Origin: JAPOKJ01 sp031421635
GTDB lineage: Bacteria > Pseudomonadota > Gammaproteobacteria > Burkholderiales > Burkholderiaceae_E
Direction of reading: 5' to 3'
Length of the DNA: 64,000 bases
Assembly: GCA_031421635.1 (NCBI GenBank)
Contig: JANOPA010000074.1
Location: 1-64,000, forward strand
Both the position numbers and the translations under genes were made by a program. This document shows, piece after piece, positions 5,879-13,881 of this stretch (within the stretch, counting starts at the first letter, position 1; each line of letters starts with the position of its first letter). The notes under the pieces were generated by a model that saw only the letters and a list, made by a program, of their open reading frames with translations, was not told where the DNA came from and searched no databases.

Positions 5879-5960
5879 GAATTTGGAAGGAGGTGCCAGT
5901 CCCGCCCAGTTTGTAGAATGGTTCGATGTTGCGTCGATAGAGAAAGTTCGGGAAGTATTG
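5872..5960 (+). pseudogene. Duplicated fragment of the DUF433 gene
   Basis: These 89 nt align without gaps to 3883–3971, with about five mismatches. The copy begins at the shared TATTTGAG inside the last dfrB codons and ends at GTATTG, where unrelated sequence follows. It has no start codon and is not translated in the DUF433 frame. It marks a recombination junction and supplies the dfrB stop codon. Confidence 0.9.
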
Positions 5961-6015
5961 GCTTGTCCAGGGTGACAAGTTTGCAGCCATTCTTGATGGC
6001 CAACCCGATGAGCAC
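5961..6015 (-). pseudogene. PIN-domain (VapC-like) C-terminal fragment
   Basis: Minus-strand translation from about 6015 gives VLIGLAIKNGCKLVTLDK, the end of a PIN domain (family: 'DAxLxALAxxxGxxLVTxDxxF') with the terminal acidic residue. It is preceded by an in-frame stop and passes into the DUF433 fragment, so it is a short scar of a further toxin gene. The call rests on one short motif. Confidence 0.45.
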
Positions 6016-6053
6016 TCACCACGGTGATTCAAACACTGAAGGTCCAAGCCCTC

Positions 6054-7910
6054 CTAATCCATCAGAGGTGCCGCCTTAATCACTTCCTCAATGGTCGTCA
6101 ATCCCTGCTGAACCTTGGCCGCACCGGAGAGCCGCAACGGTTTCCAGCCCTGCTTGAGCGCGACTTGCTTGAGCAAATCAAGATTGGTGCTTGCGGCGAG
6201 CGTCTCGCGCATCACGCTATCGATCTCGAGCATTTCGTAAATCCCCACCCTGCCCTTGTATCCCGTCATGCGGCAATCGACGCACCCTATTGGCCGGTAT
6301 ACGCCTTTCGGTCGCGCGGCTTTAAAGGGGCGGATCAAGGTCGCCCAGGCTTCATCTGGGAAAGTCTCGTCGGGCTGCTTGCAAGCCTCGCAAAGTTTTC
6401 GGATCAAGCGCTGACCTAACACTCCGACAAGGGTTGCATTCAACATGAAATGAGGCACGCCAAGATCCACAAGGCGGGACAAGGCCGAGGGCGCATCATT
6501 GGTATGCAGGGTCGACAGCACCAGATGGCCCGTCAGCGCCGCTTGAATAGTCATGTCGGCCGTGGGCTTGTCGCGAATCTCACCCACCATAATAATGTCG
6601 GGGTCTTGACGCATCAACGCGCGCACCCCATCGGCAAAGCCAAGGTCAATGTTTTCCTGAACCTGCATCTGATTAAAGCTCGGTTCGATCATTTCAATCG
6701 GATCTTCAACCGTGGAGACATTCACTTCATCTGTCGCCAGGGTTTTAAGTGTGGTGTAAAGCGTGGTTGTTTTACCTGAACCCGTGGGGCCGGTGACCAG
6801 CACGATGCCGTTCGGCCTTTGAGTCCAACGCTGCCAGGTCGCTAGTTCATCGTTGCTAAAACCAAGCTCGCCGAAGTCTCGCATCAATACGCCAGGATCA
6901 AAGATCCTCATGACCAGTTTTTCACCAAAGGCGGTGGGCAGTGTGGACAGACGCAGCTCAACTTCTTCGCCATTGGGCATGCGGGTTTTAATGCGCCCAT
7001 CTTGAGGGCGGCGTCGCTCGATGATGTCCATGCGGCCCAGCAACTTGATGCGACTGGTCATCGCGACCATCACTGTGGCTGGTACTTGATACACACGGTG
7101 CAGCACTCCATCAATTCGAAAGCGAACGCTTCCGGTGTCGCGACGCGGCTCAAGATGAATATCACTGGCACCTTGCTCGAAGGCGTACTGCCAAAGCCAT
7201 TCCGTAATGCCGATAATGTGGGAATCATTGGCGTCAAAACTTTTGCCACTTCGGCCGAGTTCAACCAATTGCTCAAAGTTCTGGGTGTTGCTCGCATTGG
7301 CAGAGTTTTTAGCCGCTCTTACGGACTGTGCCAATGAATAAAATTCACCGATGTAGCGCTGAAGCTCGCTTGGGTTGACCATCACCAGCTTGATTTGCTT
7401 GCGGGTGGCACTAGCAAACTCGGCGAGCCAGCCAGTATCAAAAGGCTCGGCGGTGCCAATCCACAATTCGCTGCCGCGCACATCGAGAGGCAAAATCTTG
7501 AAGCGAGAGGCGTATTGGTTGGACATAAAGTCCGCCAGCCTCGAGAAATTAACCTTGAGCGGATCAATTCGAAAAAAAGGTAACTGACAGCGCTTGGCAG
7601 CCCATTCGGTGAGCGTATCTAAATCGAGAGCACGTCCAGTCGCGGGACTCGTAAGCTTACGCTGGGCTAGGGATACCAGGGCATGCTGCGCGGTGGACAC
7701 CGACGCCTGACTGGAGATCAGAAGCGCATCTTCGGAGCGCATCAGGCCGTCACCCACCAGCGGCTCAAGCATTGTCGCGACTCTCAACTTTTCGCCAGCT
7801 TTGGCAAGTAGTTTTGTCGGGGCTTCGGTCGTCAAAAACTGGGGCTCTACCGCCCTAACTTTGAGGGCAGCTTGGGGAGGCGGGGCGAGTTCAGTGGCGA
7901 TTGCATTCAT
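6054..7910 (-). CDS. GspE/PilB-family secretion/pilus ATPase (orphan)
   Basis: This 618-residue protein has an N-terminal MshEN/GSPII_E_N-like region (about 60–200), followed by the N2 domain with GASDIHLEPRRDTGSVRFRIDG. The ATPase core contains Walker A GPTGSGKTT, the Asp box VEDPIE, Walker B DPDIIMVGEIRD and the His box LSTLHTND. Near the C-terminus, LCEAC and GCVDC form the tetracysteine zinc-binding element of GspE/PilB proteins. Such ATPases power assembly of type IV pili or type II pseudopili at the cytoplasmic membrane. No pilin, PilC or PilD gene lies nearby, so the system served is unknown. A spermidine-synthase-like gene precedes it in the same direction, 33 nt upstream. Confidence 0.9.
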   Translation of the reverse strand: MNAIATELAPPPQAALKVRAVEPQFLTTEAPTKLLAKAGEKLRVATMLEPLVGDGLMRSEDALLISSQASVSTAQHALVSLAQRKLTSPATGRALDLDTLTEWAAKRCQLPFFRIDPLKVNFSRLADFMSNQYASRFKILPLDVRGSELWIGTAEPFDTGWLAEFASATRKQIKLVMVNPSELQRYIGEFYSLAQSVRAAKNSANASNTQNFEQLVELGRSGKSFDANDSHIIGITEWLWQYAFEQGASDIHLEPRRDTGSVRFRIDGVLHRVYQVPATVMVAMTSRIKLLGRMDIIERRRPQDGRIKTRMPNGEEVELRLSTLPTAFGEKLVMRIFDPGVLMRDFGELGFSNDELATWQRWTQRPNGIVLVTGPTGSGKTTTLYTTLKTLATDEVNVSTVEDPIEMIEPSFNQMQVQENIDLGFADGVRALMRQDPDIIMVGEIRDKPTADMTIQAALTGHLVLSTLHTNDAPSALSRLVDLGVPHFMLNATLVGVLGQRLIRKLCEACKQPDETFPDEAWATLIRPFKAARPKGVYRPIGCVDCRMTGYKGRVGIYEMLEIDSVMRETLAASTNLDLLKQVALKQGWKPLRLSGAAKVQQGLTTIEEVIKAAPLMD

Positions 7911-7943
7911 CCCACCATTGTCCGGCCTGCGCCTCGTGTCGCG

Positions 7944-8726
7944 TTACAAGCTCAGATAAGTGGTCGAAGGCCGACTGTGAGCGGGCAGGCGCCGTAGGCT
8001 CCTCAGCCACTTTGGGGCGGACAGATCGTAAGCTTGGTCGAGAACCTGGGCACGCTCGAACAGTTTGCTCCAGGCAACGCTGAGCGCAGGCCCCTTAAAC
8101 GCGAGGATGACGATATTGCCCGCATCTACTGCAGGCCAGGACAGCACCCTCCCTTCAAACACCTCATGAATGCGCGCCAAATTTTTGGTAAAAGACGCCG
8201 CTTCGCCAAACAAGTTGACGCTCAGCATGCCTGTTTCCGACAACGCGTCGTGACAGCTTTGATAGAAACTTAGAGAATCCAGTACCGGGCCTTTGGCCTC
8301 TTGGTCGTAGACGTCGACTTGAATCACCCCAAAGGGTTGAGCTGTTCTGGCATGCTTTGTCGCGCGCTCCAAGTGTTTGCTTAGAAAAACCTCACCATCT
8401 TCGACCAACACTTTAAGGCGCGAATCATTCTCGGGCAGCGCAAAAAACTGACGCGCGGCCAATACCACGGAGACACTGCTCTCCACCACGACGATCTCGC
8501 TCTTCGGAAAAAACCGATAACTATGTTTGGTGAGTGCGGCGGCGCCCAAGCCAATTTGCAAGATGCGCTTGGGCGGATCAAGGAACAACAGCCAGGATTG
8601 CATTTGCGCCACGTAATCAATCACGATGTCCCAGGGGCGACGAAGTCTCATCGCACCCTGAATCCAGGGCGAACCGAAGTGTAGATAGCGAATCCCGCCC
8701 TCTTCCGAGAGCGTAATCTCAGGCAC
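7944..8726 (-). CDS. Spermidine synthase-like methyltransferase-fold protein
   Basis: This 260-residue protein has a short N-terminal beta region (EEGGIRYLHFGSPWIQGAMR) and a Rossmann-like domain. The nucleotide-binding motif ILQIGLGAAALTKHSYRFFP is followed by IVVVESSVSVVLAARQFF, DGEVFLSKHLE and QVDVYD. This is the arrangement in SpeE-like proteins. The canonical aminopropyltransferase gate motif is not clear, so polyamine synthesis is not assured and it may use another decarboxylated-SAM or SAM reaction. Its start overlaps the htpG stop by 8 nt, suggesting one transcript htpG–this gene–ATPase. Confidence 0.75.
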   Translation of the reverse strand: MPEITLSEEGGIRYLHFGSPWIQGAMRLRRPWDIVIDYVAQMQSWLLFLDPPKRILQIGLGAAALTKHSYRFFPKSEIVVVESSVSVVLAARQFFALPENDSRLKVLVEDGEVFLSKHLERATKHARTAQPFGVIQVDVYDQEAKGPVLDSLSFYQSCHDALSETGMLSVNLFGEAASFTKNLARIHEVFEGRVLSWPAVDAGNIVILAFKGPALSVAWSKLFERAQVLDQAYDLSAPKWLRSLRRLPAHSRPSTTYLSL

Positions 8727-10674
8727 TTAACTTCAAGAGCATGTCATTCATGCGCTTCACAAACAAAGCGGGTTCAAGCAACTGCCCGCCTTCGGAAAGA
8801 ATCGCCTGATCGAACAGAAGCGAAGCCCAATCCGAGGTGCGAGCCCCTTCATGACCTACTTCCGCCTTCATACGCAAGACAATTGGATGTGTCGGGTTGA
8901 GCTCTAAAATCGGTTTGCGATCGGGTGCTTTCTGGCCCGCTTGTTTCAGCATGCGCTCAAGATTTGCACTGATATCGCCTTCGTCAGACACCAGGCACGA
9001 GGCCGAATCCGTTAACCGTTTCGAGACGCGTACGTCCTTCACTTGCTCGCCCAAGGCAGTTTTTACGGCTTCAAGAGTGTCTTTAAACTCGGCATCCGCA
9101 GCTTCGTTCTGCTTTTTCTCTTGTTCATCTTCGAGCTTGCCGAGATCGGCACTGCCGCGTGCCACCGACACCAATTCTTTGTCTTCAAACTGCTGGAGAT
9201 AGGAAAGCATCCATTCATCGATACGCTCAGTCAGCAACAATACCTCGATACCTTTCTTACGGAAACCCTCCAGATGCGGGCTCATACGCGCGGTCTTGAG
9301 GTTCTCGGCCGTGACGTAATAAATTTTGTCCTGGCCTTCCTTCATGCGCCCAAGGTAATCGGCCAAGGACACACTTTGATCATCACCGTCGCTTTGCGTA
9401 CTTGCGAATCGCAGTAGTTTCTGAAGGCGCTCTGCGTTCCCAAAATCTTCGCCCAAGCCCTCTTTCAAGACTTGACCAAACTCTTTCCAGAAGCTCACAT
9501 ATTTTTCTTTGTGATTCTCGGCTAAATCTTCGAGCATGCTCAAGACTCGCTTGGTACAGCCTTCGCGAATCGCTTTCACATCACGCGACTCTTGCAAAAT
9601 TTCCCTCGAGACATTCAAAGGCAGGTCGGCAGAGTCAACAATACCGCGCACGAAGCGTAAATACACCGGAAGTAGCTGCTGGGCATCGTCCAGAATGAAG
9701 ACGCGCTTGACATACAGCTTTAAGCCACGGCGATTCTCGCGATCAAAAATATCGTAAGGTGCGGTACCCGGTACATAAAGCAGTTGCGTGTATTCAGTAC
9801 GGCCTTCAAGGCGGTTGTGGCTATAGGCAAGAGGGTCTTTGCTGTCACCGGTGAGGTTCTTATAAAATTCAAAATACTGGGCTTCATCGATTTCGCTCTT
9901 GTTGCGAGCCCAAAGCGCGCTGGCCTTGTTGACGGACTCCCAGGCATCCTCGATTTTGAAAGCTTTGGTTTCACTGTCCCAGGTGCGCTTTTGCATTTCG
10001 ATGGGGAGCGAGATGTGATCGGAGTACTTGTTAATGATGCCGCGCAGCGAATAGTCTTGCAAAAGATTGTCGAAGTCATGACCCTCCTCGCCGGGAACGG
10101 TTGCGCGTAGATGCAAAACCACCTCTGTGCCGCGACTCGTTTTTTCGCAGCCTTCCACACTGAATTCACCCGAGCCGTCCGATTCCCAAAGTGTTGCTTG
10201 ACCGGCTTGCGCGCCCGCGCGACGAGTGCGCACCGTGACCTTGTCTGCAACAATAAAGGCCGAGTAAAACCCAACACCAAATTGGCCGATGAGCTGAGAG
10301 TCTTTAGCATTATCGCCAGAAAGTTTGCCGAAAAACTCCTTAGTCCCCGAGCGTGCGATGGTGCCTAGATTATCGATCACTTCTTCACGCGACATCCCAA
10401 TGCCATTGTCTGAAATGCTCAGGGTGCGGGCCTTCGCATCCAAGCTAATGCGGATCTTAAGTTCACCGTCGCCTTCGTAAAGATCGCCATTACTTAGCGC
10501 TTCATAGCGCAACTTGTCGCAAGCGTCTGATGCGTTGGAAATAAGCTCGCGCAAAAAGATTTCATGATTGCTGTAGAGCGAATGGATCATCAACTGTAGG
10601 AGTTGTTTGACCTCGGTCTGAAAGCCCATGGTTTGCTTGGCTTGCCCTTGAGGGGCGGCGTTCTCAACTGTCAT
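8719..10674 (-). CDS. htpG: Molecular chaperone HtpG (Hsp90)
   Basis: This 651-residue protein is full length for bacterial Hsp90. The N-terminal GHKL ATPase domain carries LRELISNASDACDKLR (catalytic Glu and Mg-binding Asn), LSISDNGIGMSREEVIDNLG and GQFGVGFYSAF. The middle domain contains VKRVFILDD and LPLNVSREILQESR, and the C-terminal dimerisation domain ends in NDMLLKLSA. It is a homodimeric cytosolic chaperone acting with DnaK on client remodelling. ATG at 10674 was chosen. It follows the MocR gene by 28 nt on the same strand. Confidence 0.97.
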   Translation of the reverse strand: MTVENAAPQGQAKQTMGFQTEVKQLLQLMIHSLYSNHEIFLRELISNASDACDKLRYEALSNGDLYEGDGELKIRISLDAKARTLSISDNGIGMSREEVIDNLGTIARSGTKEFFGKLSGDNAKDSQLIGQFGVGFYSAFIVADKVTVRTRRAGAQAGQATLWESDGSGEFSVEGCEKTSRGTEVVLHLRATVPGEEGHDFDNLLQDYSLRGIINKYSDHISLPIEMQKRTWDSETKAFKIEDAWESVNKASALWARNKSEIDEAQYFEFYKNLTGDSKDPLAYSHNRLEGRTEYTQLLYVPGTAPYDIFDRENRRGLKLYVKRVFILDDAQQLLPVYLRFVRGIVDSADLPLNVSREILQESRDVKAIREGCTKRVLSMLEDLAENHKEKYVSFWKEFGQVLKEGLGEDFGNAERLQKLLRFASTQSDGDDQSVSLADYLGRMKEGQDKIYYVTAENLKTARMSPHLEGFRKKGIEVLLLTERIDEWMLSYLQQFEDKELVSVARGSADLGKLEDEQEKKQNEAADAEFKDTLEAVKTALGEQVKDVRVSKRLTDSASCLVSDEGDISANLERMLKQAGQKAPDRKPILELNPTHPIVLRMKAEVGHEGARTSDWASLLFDQAILSEGGQLLEPALFVKRMNDMLLKLSA

Positions 10675-10702
10675 TGTTTCCTCTTGTCATAGATTTGAAT
10701 CA

Positions 10703-12184
10703 TCAAGCGCTAAGCGCCCGATTGCGGCTAATATTTTGGGTTGCTTTCGGGGTTTTCAAGAGCTGTGTAAGCGCGGCCCACATTTTAGAATTATTGCTGG
10801 TTGCCACATTAAACCGCAGCCATTGGCTATCGCGCTGGTCGGGCATAAACAGGCTCCCAGGGGCCAGTAGGAAGCCCTTGTCGAGCATGGCTTGCGCGAG
10901 TGAGTTGGTGCCATAGCGGCTCTGCGCCCACAAAAACATACCGGCCTGGGGACTTGCAAACACCTCAAGACCAAGTTTTTCAAGCTCTCGCAATACGGGG
11001 CCGCGTGCAACATTAAGTTGCTGTCGTAAGCGCACTAAATGGCGCCTGTAATGGCCTTCCGAGAGAATCCGATACACCACTCGCTCACCCAACTCAGACG
11101 AGGTTAATCCGACCAGCATCTTTAAATCAGTCAACTCCCGAGCCAAATCGGGCGAGGCCACTAAGTACCCTACCCTAAGGTTGGCTGCCAGGGTCTTGGA
11201 AAAGCCGCTGAGGTAGATGATATTTTTGAGCTGATCTAGCGCTGCCAAGCGAGTACAGGCCTGAAAACTCGCGCCCGGATGCAGGTCCGAATAAATGTCG
11301 TCTTCAACCACTTTAAAATTAAGGGTCTCGGCTAGGCGAAGGACTTGAAAAGCCTTGGCCGCACTCATGGAAGAGCTGGTCGGGTTATGAAGAATGGCAG
11401 TAGTAAAAAATAATTTGGGCTGGTGCTCACGCGCTAAGGCCTCAAGCGCTGCCAGGTCCGGCCCATCAGCCAGGCGCGGCACACCGAGAATGCGGGCACC
11501 GAGCAAGCTGATTCGTCCAAACAGCAAGAACCAGGATGGCTCATCGACCAGCACGGTATCGCCGGGGCGAATGAAATGCTGGGCGATCAAATCCAAAGCT
11601 TGCGTCACACCATTAGTCATGACGATTTGGTCGGGGCTAGCCTGAATGTCGACTTCCGCTAATTTCAGTTGAAGCTGTTGGCGCAGCGGCAAATAGCCCT
11701 GAGGATGGCCGTAGTCCAAAAGCCCCGCACCGGATTGACGACTCAAGGTTCGAAGACTGGTGGTGACCAGGGCTTCATCGAGCATCTCAGCCGGCAGCAC
11801 GCCGCCCCCCGGCATATCTTGCGCAGGCAAGCGCTTGAACATATTGCGCAGTAACCAAACCACGTCGACTCGACCCTGAGGCACTTCGGCCCAACTTCTC
11901 GCCACCGCCAAACCCGCCTGCAAGGACCTCTCTCGAACATAAAAACCGGAGCCTCGGCGAGACTCCAAATAGCCGCGTGCAATCAAGCGATCATAGGCTT
12001 CGACAACCGTAAAGCGCGATACCTCTTGCTCGTCTGCAAATTGCCGGATGGAAGACACCTTGCTCCCCGGCCTGATCAACCGATCATCAATGCGCTGTGA
12101 ATACCAAGCAACGATGCGCTCCACAAGCGTTTGATCGCCTTGGTTTTGTGTCTCTCGGAGCAGTAATTGGGGGCGAATGGACAT
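10703..12184 (-). CDS. MocR-type (GntR/aminotransferase) PLP-dependent regulator
   Basis: This 493-residue protein has an N-terminal GntR winged helix (VERIVAWYSQRIDDRLIRPG, then SRFTVVEAYDRLIARGYLES) joined to an aminotransferase class I fold. The PLP Lys motif is YLSGFSKTLAANLRVGYL. These proteins bind PLP or amino-compound adducts and switch target promoters; many control a divergently transcribed transporter. That arrangement is seen here with the LysE exporter at 12360. ATG 12182–12184 (MSIRPQLLL) was preferred to an upstream in-frame start because the latter adds a non-conserved hydrophobic stretch. The ligand is not deducible from sequence. Confidence 0.9.
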   Translation of the reverse strand: MSIRPQLLLRETQNQGDQTLVERIVAWYSQRIDDRLIRPGSKVSSIRQFADEQEVSRFTVVEAYDRLIARGYLESRRGSGFYVRERSLQAGLAVARSWAEVPQGRVDVVWLLRNMFKRLPAQDMPGGGVLPAEMLDEALVTTSLRTLSRQSGAGLLDYGHPQGYLPLRQQLQLKLAEVDIQASPDQIVMTNGVTQALDLIAQHFIRPGDTVLVDEPSWFLLFGRISLLGARILGVPRLADGPDLAALEALAREHQPKLFFTTAILHNPTSSSMSAAKAFQVLRLAETLNFKVVEDDIYSDLHPGASFQACTRLAALDQLKNIIYLSGFSKTLAANLRVGYLVASPDLARELTDLKMLVGLTSSELGERVVYRILSEGHYRRHLVRLRQQLNVARGPVLRELEKLGLEVFASPQAGMFLWAQSRYGTNSLAQAMLDKGFLLAPGSLFMPDQRDSQWLRFNVATSNNSKMWAALTQLLKTPKATQNISRNRALSA

Positions 12185-12290
12185 AGCGCAAGAAAAGAGG
12201 ATGGCAACTACCAGCAAAGCACCCGTAGCGAGGTCAACGCATCGACCTTACCGTGTCGAGGGGTAGAAAAGTGACTAGGCAGTCGGACCG

Positions 12291-12322
12291 GTACAGTTAT
12301 CAATCTAATATCGCAACTGTAC
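12291..12322. promoter_or_regulatory. Inverted repeat, candidate MocR operator
   Basis: GTACAGTT (12291–12298) and AACTGTAC (12315–12322) form a perfect 8-bp inverted repeat with a 16-nt spacer. It lies between the divergent MocR and LysE genes, 38 nt before the lysE-type start. Its position and symmetry suit a regulator dimer covering the exporter promoter. Assignment to MocR is an inference. Confidence 0.5.
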
Positions 12323-12359
12323 AGCAACTGAACTGGTCAATAGTCTAAACTCCCTGCTC

Positions 12360-12974
12360 ATGGAAATCAATATCCCCCTTTACGTTTCGTTTGTCTGGTT
12401 CTCACTTGTGGGCTCGTTCACGCCTGGCCCAAATTGCTCCTTGGCGCTTGCTGTAGGCATCCATCATGGCCTGCAACCGGTGTGGCGCCATGCGCTCGGC
12501 GTTTGCCTCGGCGTAACCATTCTTATGTTGTTGGGCCTCTGGGGGAGCCTGGATCTTCTGAAGGTTTACCCACTCGCCGCCAGCATTCTCAAAATTTTCG
12601 GGATCGCTTACCTCTTGTATTTGGGCTATTGCTTCATCAAGGCGGCGCAATCCCGCATGGACGACAGCCCCAGCAATGCGGTGCCCAAGCCGAGTGTTTA
12701 TCAAAGCGCTTTTATGCAAATTAGTAACCCTAAAGCGTGGCTCCTCATCACGGGCACCTTAGGCGCCTATCAAGGCATGGCTAAAAGTTTCTGGCTTAAT
12801 GCCTCTTTGATTTTGGTCACCCTTTATTTTTGCATTTGGGGCGCGGTCTATCTTTGGGCCTGGATGGGACAATCAATTCGCGCTTGGCTGAACCACGGCC
12901 GACGCATGCGGGTCTTCAATATCGCTCTGGGTCTTTCGCTGATCTTGACAGCACTTTGGTTGGTGTCGCAATAG
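12360..12974 (+). CDS. LysE/RhtB-family amino-acid exporter
   Basis: This 204-residue inner-membrane protein has about six hydrophobic segments and the LysE signature near the N-terminus: FTPGPNCSLALAVGIHHGL, with the GPN motif. Further family motifs are ILKIFGIAYLLYLGYCF and ISNPKAWLL. It should export an amino acid or a related toxic analogue by exchange with protons. It is divergent from the MocR regulator and probably controlled by it. No clear Shine–Dalgarno precedes ATG 12360. Confidence 0.88.
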   Translation: MEINIPLYVSFVWFSLVGSFTPGPNCSLALAVGIHHGLQPVWRHALGVCLGVTILMLLGLWGSLDLLKVYPLAASILKIFGIAYLLYLGYCFIKAAQSRMDDSPSNAVPKPSVYQSAFMQISNPKAWLLITGTLGAYQGMAKSFWLNASLILVTLYFCIWGAVYLWAWMGQSIRAWLNHGRRMRVFNIALGLSLILTALWLVSQ

Positions 12975-13020
12975 CTGCGCTGTTTTTGAGTTCATCACTT
13001 TACTTTTTCGAGCGTGGCCT

Positions 13021-13881
13021 ATGTGGCTTGGTTTTATCGGCGTCTTAATTTTTTCACTCACCCTACCGGCCACGAGATTTGCCGTAGAGGGGTTCGAGCC
13101 TGCTTGGCTGGCGATTGCACGAGCCGTGCTCGCTGCGATAATTGGCGCAGCGGTTCTTTTCATAACCAAGCAGACTCGACCACAGCCTCATCATTTAAAA
13201 TCCATCGCCGCCATCATTGGTGGGGTGGTCATTGGTTTCCCGTTCTTTACGTCGGTGGCCATGAAGACCGTCGACGCCTCTCATGGTGCCGTGGTGGTTG
13301 GGCTCCTGCCGATGGCGACCGCTATCGTCAGCGCCGCTGTCAATCATGAACGTCTGAGTCGTGCATTTTGGGCATGCTCGGCGATAGGTGCTGCGATTGT
13401 TTTGGCCTATGCTCTTTCACAGGGCCAGGGGGCCATTGGGTGGGGCGATGTTTGTTTGCTGCTCGCAGTAGTCTCGGCCGCGGTCGGCTACGCTTATGGT
13501 GGCAAGCTCTCGCAGGAGTTAGGCGGTTGGCAAACGATCGCCTGGGCGTTGCTTTATTCCTTACCCTTCATGATCGCGCCACTCATCTACTTGAGTTGGG
13601 GCTTCAATTTTTCGGCAGTGCAACCGAGCGCCTGGCTAGGGTTTCTGTATGTGAGCCTCTTTAGCCAATTTATCGGTTTTTTCTTCTGGTATGGCGGCAT
13701 GGCCAAGTCGGGGGTCGGGCGAGTGTCGCAGGTGCAGCTCCTGCAACTTTTTCTGACCTTGATTTTTTCAGCGTTGATCAATCAGGAAAAAGTAACCTTG
13801 CTCACCTGGACCGTTGCCGTCGTCATCGTCGCCCTGGTGTGGTTCATCAAACGCTTACCGGTTCATGCACCTGAACCTTAG
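13021..13881 (+). CDS. EamA/DMT-family transporter
   Basis: This 286-residue protein has ten predicted hydrophobic helices arranged as two EamA repeats. The first starts LGFIGVLIFSLTLPATRFAV, with the conserved EPAWLAIAR; the second includes LLAVVSAAVGYAYGGKLSQ and GFLYVSLFSQFIGFFFWY. These proteins export metabolites or amino acids across the inner membrane. It follows the LysE exporter by 46 nt on the same strand, so the two may be co-transcribed. Its stop shares TTAG with the convergent downstream gene. Confidence 0.85.
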   Translation: MWLGFIGVLIFSLTLPATRFAVEGFEPAWLAIARAVLAAIIGAAVLFITKQTRPQPHHLKSIAAIIGGVVIGFPFFTSVAMKTVDASHGAVVVGLLPMATAIVSAAVNHERLSRAFWACSAIGAAIVLAYALSQGQGAIGWGDVCLLLAVVSAAVGYAYGGKLSQELGGWQTIAWALLYSLPFMIAPLIYLSWGFNFSAVQPSAWLGFLYVSLFSQFIGFFFWYGGMAKSGVGRVSQVQLLQLFLTLIFSALINQEKVTLLTWTVAVVIVALVWFIKRLPVHAPEP

